Assembly: GCA_036490335.1 (NCBI GenBank)
Contig: DASXEB010000003.1
Span: 44,465 to 108,464, forward strand
Length of the DNA stretch: 64,000 nt
Direction: 5' to 3'
DNA from: Palsa-1392 sp036490335
Lineage (GTDB): Bacteria > Verrucomicrobiota > Verrucomicrobiia > Chthoniobacterales > UBA10450
A program made the position numbers and the translations under genes. How positions within the stretch are numbered: position 1 is the stretch's first letter; each line of letters starts with the position of its first letter. Of this stretch, positions 53,699-62,125 are shown piece by piece. The notes under the pieces were generated by a model, which saw only the letters and a list, made by a program, of their open reading frames with translations, ran no database searches and was not told the DNA's origin.

Positions 53699-55681
53699 CT
53701 AAAGAATCTCGACCGGGCATTTCGGGAGCGCGCGCAGGAAAGCGCGGCCGTAGGCTTTGGTCACGATCCGATTGTCGAGGATGACGACGATGCCGTGATC
53801 GCTCTTTGTGCGAATGAGCCGGCCGACGCCCTGGCGCAATTTCAGGATCGCTTCCGGGAGCGAAAATTCGGTGAAGGCGTCGCCGCCGCGCGCTTCGATC
53901 AGTTCCAACTTCGCCTCGATCAGCGGATGATCGGGCACCGCGAAAGGCAGGCGCGTGATGATGACATTCGAGAGCGCGTCGCCCGGAACATCAACACCCA
54001 TCCAAAAACTGTCGGTGCCGAAAAGGACACTGCGCGGCGTGGTTTTGAACTCGGCGAGGAGCCGGCTGCGCGGCGCGCCTTTGCCCTGGACGAGGAGCGG
54101 CATTTTCTGCCTGACGAAAAATTCTTCCATGTCGCCGGCGAGCTGTTGCATCGCGCGATAGCTCGTGAAGAGGACGAAAGCGCGGCCTTCCGTTTCCTCG
54201 ACGAAGCGCCCGATCCATTCCGCGAGCGCTTCGTGATAGCCGGCGTCGCGCGGCTCGGGCATGCGCCTGACGACGAAAAGTTTCATCTGCTTTTCGAAGT
54301 CGAACGGGCTCCCGAGCTGCAGCGCTTCGGCCTCGTCCGCGCCGATGCGGCGGCGAAAATAAGCGAGATCGGGCCGGCCGACCGCGAGCGTCGCGCTCGT
54401 CATGACGGTGCTGCAATCCTCGCGAAAAAGCATCCGCTTGAGCACCGGCGCGACGTCGATCGGGGCGGCGTTGAGGGTGAGATTCTGCGCGGCTTTGCCC
54501 GTGCGCTCGATCCAGTAAACATATTCGCGCTCGCTTTGCTGGAGGAAAATGCCGATGTCCTGGCGCGCTTCGCTGAGGCGGCGGCCGAGTTCCTGGAGTT
54601 CGGCTTTCAAGAATTCGTCCTCGGTTTTGCGCACCACTTCGGCGACGCGCAATTGCAGACTCGTTAGGCGACCGCTGATCGAGTCCGCGACAAAATCGGC
54701 TTCGCGCACGCGGCATTCGCGGCCTTTTTTGAAATCGGCGCGCTCCTCGACCGCGTCGAAAAAATTTCTGACCTCTTCATCAAGGGATTTTGCAAGACTC
54801 TTTCCAGCTTCCTCGCGCGTGACGGTGAACAATCCCTTTTTCGTGCGCTCATTGTAGAGCCGCTGGATAGCCGCGAGTAAGCCGTTCCTTGAAATGCCGA
54901 CGCCGATTTGGCGCGAGGCGACCTGCTCGATCGTGTGCGCTTCGTCGAAGATGAGGAAGTCGTTAGGGAAAAGATAGCCAGTCTCGCGCTCCTCCTGTTC
55001 TTCCGGCCGGCCGAGGAGCATGAAAAGCAGCGTGTGATTCAGCACCACGACGTCGGCCGCGAGCAAACGCCGGCGCGCCTGTTGGAAAAAACAGCGTGGA
55101 TTTTGCCCGCAGGTTTTCGCCGTGCAGATGTGCGCTTCACTGCAAACCTGCATCCAGACTTTCGTGTCCGGCTCGACCGGCAGATCGCTCAGCGAACCGT
55201 CGATCGTGGTCCGCGCCCATTCCGCCAGCCGGACGAGATCGGCCTGCTCCGTCGTGCTGAAAAGTTCGTTCGCCTGCGCGAGCGCGCGCTCGAGCCGGCG
55301 CGGGCAGAGATAATTCTGCCGGCCTTTCATGAGCGCGGCCTCGAACTCGACCGGCAGGATTTTTTTCAGGATCGGAATGTCCTTTTGCAGGAGCTGCTCC
55401 TGGAGATTGATCGTGTGGGTGGAAATGATCGCCTTCTTTTTGCGCTCGAGCGCGAAGAGCGTCGCGGGCGCGAGATAAGCGAGCGACTTGCCGATGCCGG
55501 TTCCGGCTTCGACCACGAGGTGTCGCTCCTCCTCGAGCGCGCGCGCGATCGCCGCCGCCATCGCCTGCTGTTGCGGGCGATATTCGAAATTCTTCGCGCG
55601 CGCGAGCAGTCCGCCCTCGGCGAAAATCGCGCGCACTCGCTCGACAAAATCGCTCTCGAGGGAATCTTTCAGCGCAATCAT
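53699..55681 (-). CDS. DinG/XPD-type ATP-dependent DNA helicase
   Basis: 660 aa from ATG 55681; the longer frame runs into the divergent gene and is rejected. The motifs are Q-like PQQQAMA, Walker A EAGTGIGKS, STHTINLQEQL, DEAH box IFDEAHTIEQ, SATLA, and RQGVGRLIRTKSDHG. Four cysteines between motif Ia and II (YLC, VCSEAHIC, TCGQNPRC region) fit a [4Fe-4S] cluster as in DinG and XPD. It unwinds DNA 5' to 3' and helps to clear R-loops and replication blocks. It is divergent from the LptF/G gene, 45 bp away. Confidence 0.9.
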   Translation of the reverse strand: MIALKDSLESDFVERVRAIFAEGGLLARAKNFEYRPQQQAMAAAIARALEEERHLVVEAGTGIGKSLAYLAPATLFALERKKKAIISTHTINLQEQLLQKDIPILKKILPVEFEAALMKGRQNYLCPRRLERALAQANELFSTTEQADLVRLAEWARTTIDGSLSDLPVEPDTKVWMQVCSEAHICTAKTCGQNPRCFFQQARRRLLAADVVVLNHTLLFMLLGRPEEQEERETGYLFPNDFLIFDEAHTIEQVASRQIGVGISRNGLLAAIQRLYNERTKKGLFTVTREEAGKSLAKSLDEEVRNFFDAVEERADFKKGRECRVREADFVADSISGRLTSLQLRVAEVVRKTEDEFLKAELQELGRRLSEARQDIGIFLQQSEREYVYWIERTGKAAQNLTLNAAPIDVAPVLKRMLFREDCSTVMTSATLAVGRPDLAYFRRRIGADEAEALQLGSPFDFEKQMKLFVVRRMPEPRDAGYHEALAEWIGRFVEETEGRAFVLFTSYRAMQQLAGDMEEFFVRQKMPLLVQGKGAPRSRLLAEFKTTPRSVLFGTDSFWMGVDVPGDALSNVIITRLPFAVPDHPLIEAKLELIEARGGDAFTEFSLPEAILKLRQGVGRLIRTKSDHGIVVILDNRIVTKAYGRAFLRALPKCPVEIL

Positions 55682-55726
55682 GCGGCCGGAAGTTAAGCCG
55701 CAATCGCCAACTGCAACACCGCGTTC

Positions 55727-56875
55727 ATGAGACTGCTCGATCGCTACATCGTCCGAAACTTTTTTCAGCCCTTCAGCTATTGCGTGCTCGGCTTTCTCGC
55801 CATCTGGCTCATCTTCGACATCAGCGACAACAGCTCCCTCCTCTTCGACCAGCACGTGCCCGGCTCGGCCGTGGTCAATTTTTACATCGGGCAAATCCCG
55901 CAGGTCCTCGTCATCCTCCTGCCCGTCGCGCTTCTTCTCGCCCTCCTTTTCTCGTTAGGCAGAATGTCGCGCTCGAACGAGATCGTCTCCATGCTCACCG
56001 CCGGGGTCAGCGTCCCGCGCGTCGTCCTCCCGCTCTTAGCCATCGGCCTGCTCACGACCGCTGCTTCGTTTGCGCTCAATTATTCCCTCGCCGCCCACGC
56101 CGAGGCCGCGCGCAAAACTTTTCTCGAGGACATCAATCGCGGCGGGAAACACGAGAACATCATCAGCGGCCAGGTCTTTCGCAATCGCACCGACGACCGC
56201 ACCTGGTTCATCTCGCGCTTCAAGCCGGGCACGGACCAGTTCGACAGCGTCCAGATCGTGCAGCAGGATGGGCACGACAACATCGTGCGCAATTATCTCG
56301 CGACCGAAGCCTACTACGATCCGGCGCGCAGGACCTGGCGGCTCGATAAGGGGAAGGTGATCGACTACGACAAAAAAGGAAACATCACCTCCGACAAGAT
56401 GGTCGACAGCCTCACCATCAAAGGCTGGAGCGAAACCCCATTCCGGCTCGCGAGCGCAAACTTTCGCCCGGAATTTCTCGGCATCCCCGAGCTCGACCAA
56501 TACCTGACCTACAACGCCGATTTTCCCGAAGTCCTCCTCGCTCCCTTCCGCACCCAGCTCGAATACCGCTGGGCGCTGCCCTGGACCTGCTTCATTGTCG
56601 CAATCATGGCCACGCCGCTCGGCATCGGCTTTTCGCGGCGCGGGATTTTGTCGAGCGTGGCGGCGGCGATCGCGCTCGTCTTCTCGATGAACTTCCTCAC
56701 CCACCTGTTCCTCGCCCTCGGCGAAGGCGACCGCGTCACCCCGCTCGTCGCCGCCTGGACGCCGAACGTGATTTTCTTCCTCATCGGCCTCTACCTCCTT
56801 CGCCTGCGCGCGACCAACCGCGACGCGCCGAGCCTCAATCCCGCCAACCTCTGGCGGAACCTGCGCACCTCATGA
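55727..56875 (+). CDS. LptF/LptG family LPS-transport permease
   Basis: 382 aa. The N-terminus LLDRYIVRNFFQPFSYCVLGF is the classic LptF/LptG start, with three transmembrane helices (to about residue 120), a periplasmic beta-jellyroll (about 125-260) and three C-terminal helices (from about 285). It powers LPS extraction together with LptBC. I cannot decide between F and G. The other permease and lptB are not in the window. It overlaps the next gene by 4 nt (ATGA). Confidence 0.9.
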   Translation: MRLLDRYIVRNFFQPFSYCVLGFLAIWLIFDISDNSSLLFDQHVPGSAVVNFYIGQIPQVLVILLPVALLLALLFSLGRMSRSNEIVSMLTAGVSVPRVVLPLLAIGLLTTAASFALNYSLAAHAEAARKTFLEDINRGGKHENIISGQVFRNRTDDRTWFISRFKPGTDQFDSVQIVQQDGHDNIVRNYLATEAYYDPARRTWRLDKGKVIDYDKKGNITSDKMVDSLTIKGWSETPFRLASANFRPEFLGIPELDQYLTYNADFPEVLLAPFRTQLEYRWALPWTCFIVAIMATPLGIGFSRRGILSSVAAAIALVFSMNFLTHLFLALGEGDRVTPLVAAWTPNVIFFLIGLYLLRLRATNRDAPSLNPANLWRNLRTS

Positions 56876-57378
56876 ATTCGTTAGGCGAGCAATGGTCGAT
56901 CCAGCATCGCGCCGAGGCCTGCGCCGCGACCGGTCGGCCGTTTCTGGAGGGTGAAAACTTCTACACCCTCCTCTTTCGCGACGGCGACGGCTTCCGGCGC
57001 CAGGACTTGAGCGAAGAAGCCTGGCGCGCGCGCAACGACAACCTGCAACCGTTCTCCTTCTGGCGCTCCCGCTTCGAGCCGCCGCCGCCGGTGCCGCCGG
57101 AGACCTTGCCGAAAGAAAACGCCGAGGAACTCTTCCGTCGCCTCGTCAGCGCGGCCGACCGCACCAACGCCAACGCCTGCTACGTCCTTGCCGCCATGCT
57201 CGAGCGCAAACGCATCCTCAAGCAAATCCAAACCGAGACGGGCGAAAACGGCGGCCGCGTCCTCATTTACGAACACATGAAAACCGGCGACGTCTTCATT
57301 GTCCCCGACCCGCAACTGCACCTCGACCAGCTCGAGCCGGTGCAAAACGAAGTCGCCGCCCTGCTCCGCACGACCTGA
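56872..57378 (+). CDS. Conserved protein of unknown function, coupled to the LptF/G gene
   Basis: 168 aa, soluble. The first part, HRAEACAATGRPFLEGENFYTLLF, resembles the start of small proteins with 'C..TGRPF..GE.fyt.L', found in planctomycetes and verrucomicrobia. Further on are SFWRSRFEPPPPVPPE and NACYVLAAMLERKRIL. No enzyme family is recognised. It starts on the ATGA of the LptF/G gene and has an octamer word right after its start codon (N-S-L-G-E). Confidence 0.7.
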   Translation: MNSLGEQWSIQHRAEACAATGRPFLEGENFYTLLFRDGDGFRRQDLSEEAWRARNDNLQPFSFWRSRFEPPPPVPPETLPKENAEELFRRLVSAADRTNANACYVLAAMLERKRILKQIQTETGENGGRVLIYEHMKTGDVFIVPDPQLHLDQLEPVQNEVAALLRTT

Positions 57379-57395
57379 GCCGCGGCGGATGATAG

Positions 57396-57414
57396 CACAA
57401 GCTTCCAGCTTGTG
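57396..57414. repeat. Short perfect palindrome (REP-like)
   Basis: CACAAGCT (57396-57403), loop TCC, AGCTTGTG (57407-57414). It lies 18 bp after the preceding stop. Stems of this sort are common as dispersed repeats; a terminator role is possible but there is no run of T. Confidence 0.55.
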
Positions 57415-57470
57415 AGCCGCCAGGATGACGGCGCCACTCCGAACCCGGAGGCGCCGCTGGCGACCGTGCG

Positions 57471-57558
57471 AAATTGTAGGGCGACCGCTCCGGTTGCCCC
57501 GGGGGCTTTCCCCGTTGCCTTCCGCCACCCGGCAGGCGATGCGCCCGCCCTACAAATT
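57471..57558. repeat. MITE/REP-like inverted-repeat element
   Basis: Arms AAATTGTAGGGCG (57471-57483) and CGCCCTACAAATT (57546-57558, minus-strand match with one change) frame about 88 bp rich in GC palindromes. The 350 bp between the genes at 57378 and 57731 consists of this element, a small palindrome before it and two octamer words. Confidence 0.55.
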
Positions 57559-57650
57559 GAAGATCTCGGCTCCCCGCCTTTCGCCAACTGCGCGTCACAA
57601 AGCCGAACTGCGGCCTGGCCTAACGAGCAAAGGAGGCCCTCAAAAAGAAA

Positions 57651-57690
57651 AGCGCCGGGAGAATTGCTCCTCCCGGCGCTTCCATTTTTG
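57651..57690 (-). terminator. Intrinsic terminator of the Fn3-like gene, possibly bidirectional
   Basis: AGCGCCGGGAG (57651-57661) and CTCCCGGCGCT (57670-57680) form an 11-bp stem with an 8-base loop. On the minus strand it is followed by TTTTCTTTTTG; on the + strand by TTCCATTTTT. It lies 41 bp after the stop of the minus-strand gene at 57731. Confidence 0.85.
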
Positions 57691-57730
57691 GCCTAACGAG
57701 TATAACTCTCGCTCCGGCCTGGTTTGAGTT

Positions 57731-58360
57731 TTAGATGACCATGTGGGCGACACCGGGCGTGTAAGCGCCTTCACCGGCCGAGCCGATGCCGCAGACATCG
57801 ACGATATAGGTTTGACCAGGAGTCAAACCTTCGAAGACGTGGCGGATCGACGTGGTGACCACGGTTTGGACATATACTGTGGGCGCGGACGCAAGAGCGA
57901 CGCGGAAACAGTAAGTGTAGGCGCCGCGCTGGCGGCGTGTGCTTGCGGCGAGCTTGCCCGTACTTGGGCCCTGCTTCACCTTGGGCGTTTCCGGCGGGAG
58001 CAAAGGCCCCACCGGCGTGCCTCTTCGCACCGCGTTGAACCCGGAGGTGGCAAGGATTTCCAGACTGTTCTGGCAATGCGCCTGCACCCAGGCCCCGAGT
58101 GGTCGCATGACTCCGAGCAGATCCTCCCGGCGCTGGTTACGCGCCGCGATTGCTGTCTTGCTCCGATCCATGGCCAACTGTTGCGCTGCCTTCAGCGCAT
58201 CGATTTTGGCTGTTACATCAATGAGAGCGGGAAAGGGATCCCCGTAACTCAGGTTTCCCGTCAACATCTCCACCACATTCTCACAGAATGCGATCAAGAG
58301 AAGGACGGCCAACTGCAGATACGCGAGTGATACGCGCACTGTTTTTTGTGTATTGTTCAT
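57731..58360 (-). CDS. Fibronectin type III-like protein, function unknown
   Basis: 209 aa. A hydrophobic helix at about 12-32 (LAYLQLAVLLLIAF) is followed by a basic helical region (KIDALKAAQQLAMDRSKTAIAARNQRREDLL) and a C-terminal Fn3-like domain (YTYCFRVALAS; HVFEGLTPGQTYIVDVCGIGSAGEGAYT). Such short proteins occur in many copies in some Verrucomicrobia and their role is unknown. It has its own terminator at 57651. Codon use and lack of octamer words differ from the left part of the window, which hints at an accessory island. Confidence 0.7.
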   Translation of the reverse strand: MNNTQKTVRVSLAYLQLAVLLLIAFCENVVEMLTGNLSYGDPFPALIDVTAKIDALKAAQQLAMDRSKTAIAARNQRREDLLGVMRPLGAWVQAHCQNSLEILATSGFNAVRRGTPVGPLLPPETPKVKQGPSTGKLAASTRRQRGAYTYCFRVALASAPTVYVQTVVTTSIRHVFEGLTPGQTYIVDVCGIGSAGEGAYTPGVAHMVI

Positions 58361-58789
58361 ACCTTAGGTATTGCTAACTGTCGTGCGTTTGGTTGAGGAG
58401 TGACCGGGCTGACAGCAGCACCCGGCCTCTCTTATGTTTTGCTCCGCGGGGAAAAGTGGAAAGCCATGGCGTGGCGATTGGAAAAGAGGAAGGGGGAAGT
58501 CCAGAATTGGGCCGCTCAACGAAAGCGTTGAGGTCGCCAGCGGCGCTAGCTCGACGGGGAGCCGGGTTATCCAGGGGACGCCGGGGTGGGAAGAATCGGT
58601 TAGGGGGATTGGGCTACGCTTTCTTGGGTTGATTTATCTGCACAGCCCCTCTTAAAGCTTATCGCATGCCACGCTCCTCAGGTTTCTTAATTAAAATATT
58701 TCCCACCCTTTTTACGAGGGAGAATTCGTTTTCCATCGGCTTGTATGGAAGCTGCGGTCGCCTCCGTTGCGCCCAAACGAATGGCTCTT
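58361..58789. other. Intergenic region without a supported gene
   Basis: 429 bp. The only structure I see is a perfect stem CTCAACG (58515-58521), loop AAAG, CGTTGAG (58526-58532) within a GC-rich tract. An AT-rich tract (about 58660-58740) lies to its right. Short open frames here have no family resemblance. Confidence 0.5.
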
Positions 58790-59276
58790 TCAGGACCCGA
58801 TAAACCGCGGGCCGGACCAGGATTTAAAGCTTGCCGTCATCGACAACTGAATCCGAGGGCCGCCGTTGGTAATAACGACGTTTTCACCCGCCGAAGCCGA
58901 ACCGAAGAAATAAAAACGCCCCGATGCATGGATCGAACCAGTCGCAGGGGCATAAAAGTTCTGGACGGAGAGGGAGCTGTTGATGATACCAGCTCCATGG
59001 AACTCAAGAACCGACGAAAAGCCGGCGTCTAAGAGTGGCGCCATGGTAATGGTGTAGGCAGGCGCGTCGCTGGTAAAGACCACCTCCCCTACGATGTTGC
59101 TGTCCTCATTAGGCGCGTCTCGCAGCATGACATCCGTAACACTGGAGGGCCCAAAGGTCGCCGTATCGGAGTCTCCGTATGGGATAGTTTGCGGCGTCCA
59201 AATTCGCCTCGTCATCCCATTCGTTGGTCGCCGGATTTGTATTCCAAGTGGCGCTGCCGGAGATCGACGTCGGCAT
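58790..59276 (-). pseudogene. N-terminal part of a passenger-type protein, inverted and frameshifted
   Basis: Read on the minus strand, MPTSISGSATWN (ATG at 59276) continues as TNPATNEWDDEAN, then a frameshift in the run AATTTGG (around 59200-59204) moves into WTPQTIPYGDSDTATFG. The rest, to the stop at 58790, has VLEFHGAGIINSSLSVQNF. The part before the shift and the part after it together align with residues ~29-130 of the intact paralogue at 62122 (SASWATKP, GDWNTAANW, PQTVPNSETDIATFG, ELYGAGIVNN). No signal peptide and no passenger C-terminus are present. It points away from the + strand fragment at 59224, head to head, as an inverted half of one gene would. Confidence 0.65.
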
Positions 59277-60279
59277 TTGCGCCGGAGCCAGCTTTATCGC
59301 GAAAGGCTCTGCGATCGCCGGGGCGCAAGGAGGGCAGGTCTACGTCTATGGCGGGAGTGGAAACGCCACCTTTAGCGGCGAAGGCGGGACGGCGAGTGGT
59401 GGCGAGGGCGGATTGATCGATCTCTTTGCCCTGCCTAACTCGGCTCAGACCGTTGTCATCGCCAAGGCGGGTAAGAGCGACGGCTTGGGCGGCCACATTG
59501 TGATTGAGAACAAGGCCGTGGTCGATATGGGACAGTTCCGACTGCTTGGTAACGGCTGGCTCGACCTGGGCGCAATCACGAACGGCAAGACGGGCATTGG
59601 CTCTTTAGCCGGGAGCGGCCTCGTCTCCACCGCCGGCCAGATGCTCACGGTGGGCAACAATAACCTCGATACCACCTTTTCCGGACTAATCGAAGAGAGC
59701 GGAGGACTGAGCAAAGTCGGGACGGGGTCGCTCACCCTCAGTGGGGAGAACACCTATACCGGCGGCACCACCGTAAGCGCCGGCTCGCTCCTGGTGAACA
59801 ACACGAGCGGCTCAGCGACCGGTACGAAAGCAGTCAAAGTGAACGGCGGCACATTAGGCGGCAACGGCATCATCGCGGGCGCAGTCACTCTTGGCACCGG
59901 CAGCGGAAGCGGAGCGTTCCTTGCCCCTGCGGGCGGAACTAGCAAACCAGCCACATTAACGATCCAGAAAGCGGTCACCTTCAACGCCGACGCCACCTAC
60001 ACCTGCACCTTGCAGGCAAGCAAAAAGAAATCAGCCAATGACGAAGTGGTGGCCAACGGCGTAACGATTAACGGCGGGGCGCAATTCAACCTCGTGGCGA
60101 AGGTGCAGGGCAAACTCAAAGCCGGCACCAGCTTCACCGTCATCAGCAACACCGCCAGCACGCAAATCAGCGGCACCTTCGCCAACCTGGCCGACGGCGC
60201 GACACTCACCGTCGGCAGCACCAAACTGCAAGCCAGCTACGAAGGCGGCGGCAACGATCTCACCCTGACGGTGCAGTAG
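59224..60279 (+). pseudogene. C-terminal part of a passenger-type (autotransporter-associated repeat) protein
   Basis: 351 aa from TTG 59224, without a signal peptide or any N-terminal domain. It has GGQVYVYGGSGNATFSGEGG, the beta-strand repeat SKVGTGSLTLSGENTYTGG and the terminal GTSFTVISNTASTQIS with QASYEGGGNDLTL. The last 250 residues match the intact protein at 62122 closely. The part that should precede it lies inverted at 58790-59276. Either a broken gene after inversion or two fragments; expression is doubtful. Confidence 0.7.
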
Positions 60280-60307
60280 CGGATTGACGATCTTGAGGTA
60301 AATAGGT

Positions 60308-60698
60308 CAAAGCTAACTATCGCTACAAAGAGCACACCTTTATTCGTTAGGCAGGCCAATTCGAGAGGCTGACACGCTGCCGTAACGGCTGCGCGGCAAC
60401 GGCCGGGCTCTCCAATTCGAATGTGGGGTCCCGAGGGCCAATACAGGCCGCGATCGCGTTCCTCCGCGGGCACGAAACAAGCTCTAATTCTTTCGCCGCC
60501 GATAATAAGCCGCGAGAGTTGGCCGGCAAACAAGCTCGGAGTCCGTATAGCTCCTGGCGTTTTTTGAGACGTTGTTAGCGCGCAACGCAATCCGCGGCCC
60601 GCGCTCCTTTTAAGTGGCGCGACCGTCTCGGTTGCGATCCTCTCAGGGCACAAGCGGGACGCTTATGCCACTTCCGATCAAGCTAACTATCGACACAA
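60308..60698 (+). repeat. Pair of 21-bp direct repeats
   Basis: 60308-60328 and 60678-60698 agree in 19 of 21 positions (TCAAGCTAACTATCG then two variable bases then ACAA). Each is followed 20-35 bp later by an octamer word: CGTTAGGC at about 60345 and 60731. Confidence 0.65.
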
Positions 60699-60868
60699 CA
60701 GACGCCTAAACCCGTTATCACCTCTTTACTCGTTAGGCAAACTCAAAACGTCATCGCGCCAAATCGGCGCGGACTGCATTTGGATCAAGGTGCGCAATGG
60801 CGTCCGCCGCTGTCTGGCGGTTGAGCGCGGCCGGAAAAGCGAGATAAAGAAATAAGGGGAGGACTCGT

Positions 60869-60939
60869 GGGTCAGAGTGGGCTTGCCCCAATATCACGGA
60901 CAGTAAGGAAGGGATATTGGGGCAACCCCACTCTGACCC
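60869..60939. repeat. REP-like palindrome with long arms
   Basis: Arms of 27 bp (60869-60895 and 60913-60939) match as inverted repeats at 26 of 27 positions, around a 17-base loop. Each begins or ends with GGGTCAGAGTGGG / CCCACTCTGACCC. Partial copies 'CTCTGACCCC TATTCATGCTC' follow to about 61000. It resembles repeats mobilised by REP-associated (RAYT) transposases; no such gene is present here. Confidence 0.7.
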
Positions 60940-61072
60940 CTATTCATGCTCCTCTGACCCCTATTCATACTCCTGCTCTGACCTCCCTGCTCTGCCCCTG
61001 AAATTCTTGGAGCAAGATATTTTAAGAAAAATCCTTGACTCGGCTGGCGCGAATGCAAAAGAATCACCGCAT

Positions 61073-62125
61073 ATGAAAACCCACCTGGCTACATCCGCCA
61101 TCCACTTAACCATCTGCGCCACCGCTCTGCTTCTAAGCAACGGGTGGTGTCTCGCGCAGGACAGTTGCCCGGATGATGGCACTGTCGAGATGACGCCTCA
61201 GGAGACACTTGGCAGCATGTATCAACCATACGAGGACCGGAACGTCTTGCAGCGCCGTCGCTTTGTACCTCCGCCACCTTACGCGTCAAAGTACCCAACG
61301 GTCCTGATGCTACCGGCAGACGTCTACAAATTGGAATACGCCGATAACGGCGACACGAGCGAGAAGGAAGCGAGCTACGACCTCCAGCAAGCCGGTTTCC
61401 TCGTTTTTCAGGTTGAGCATCGCCTCGCGCCTCCGGGGGCTCTGGAATATCAGCTGCCGACAGATTACGGACGCGCTCCAGAGCAAACCGACGACCTCAA
61501 ACGGCAGATCCTGGCCGCGCTTGCCGACCCCGACTGCAATGGTAACATCTATCTCGTGGGCGGCTCTGCCGGTGGCACTCTAGTCCTTTGGTGCGCGCTG
61601 GATCCTGCGAGCACAGTCAGCGGATGGGACGAAACGGCGAGATCACATATCAAAGCAGTCGTCAGCCTGTCCGGGCCGACCCAATTCTGCGATTGGACCG
61701 ATCCCGGCACCATCCCTCCACCGAAGGTGGCGGAATTTGAAAGTGACCTTGGTAATTACGTTGGCCTTCCGACTTCGCCTCCGGTTAATTGCGATCCTGA
61801 TTGCACTGGCAGCGCGACCTGTGCGTTGAATCTGGCTTCTCCGGCCTGGCTTGTAACGCACGGTGCGACAAGTTACCCACCGCCCTTTAGGCTGTATGCT
61901 ACTACTGGCGACCCTGTGCCGAACCCGCAGGCAGCAGATATGTACATAGCTCTGACCACGCAGTATGGCACGACCTTTGATGTCCAGATGTATATAATGA
62001 ATTATCCCTACGGGGATTCTCACGACCATGCATATAAGTACTGGCACGCAACAAATAATGCTTCAAACGGCGGCGGCGTGTGCGTCAGCAGTCAGGTGAT
62101 CAGTTTCTTAAACGGTCATTTATGA
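61073..62125 (+). CDS. Secreted alpha/beta-hydrolase, esterase-like
   Basis: 350 aa from ATG 61073, chosen for its signal peptide (MKTHLATSAIHLTICATALLL, cleaved after CLA). The frame upstream passes through the REP element. The alpha/beta-hydrolase pattern is VEHRLAPP, then IYLVGGSAGGTLVL with the nucleophile serine in GGSAGG. A histidine in DSHDHAYKYWH and an acid earlier would complete the triad. It looks like the HSL/arylesterase group. Several extra cysteine pairs (NCDPDCTGSATC) suggest disulfides outside the cell. The stop overlaps the next start as ATGA. Confidence 0.75.
   Translation: MKTHLATSAIHLTICATALLLSNGWCLAQDSCPDDGTVEMTPQETLGSMYQPYEDRNVLQRRRFVPPPPYASKYPTVLMLPADVYKLEYADNGDTSEKEASYDLQQAGFLVFQVEHRLAPPGALEYQLPTDYGRAPEQTDDLKRQILAALADPDCNGNIYLVGGSAGGTLVLWCALDPASTVSGWDETARSHIKAVVSLSGPTQFCDWTDPGTIPPPKVAEFESDLGNYVGLPTSPPVNCDPDCTGSATCALNLASPAWLVTHGATSYPPPFRLYATTGDPVPNPQAADMYIALTTQYGTTFDVQMYIMNYPYGDSHDHAYKYWHATNNASNGGGVCVSSQVISFLNGHL

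Larger units (their letters stand above)
60280..61072. other. Intergenic region rich in repeats
   Basis: 793 bp with no supported gene. It holds a 35-bp block (60381-60415) repeated after the next passenger gene at 63790-63824; a 21-bp direct repeat (60308-60328 and 60678-60698), each followed by an octamer word; an extended octamer form at 60723-60738; and the REP palindrome at 60869-60939 with partial copies up to about 61000. Confidence 0.6.

Noticed and set aside
57412..57696. 94-residue + strand frame
   Set aside because: It is made of the REP-like element and terminator and has no family resemblance.
60237..60653. 138-residue minus-strand frame
   Set aside because: It overlaps the end of the passenger fragment and repeats, with no recognisable family.
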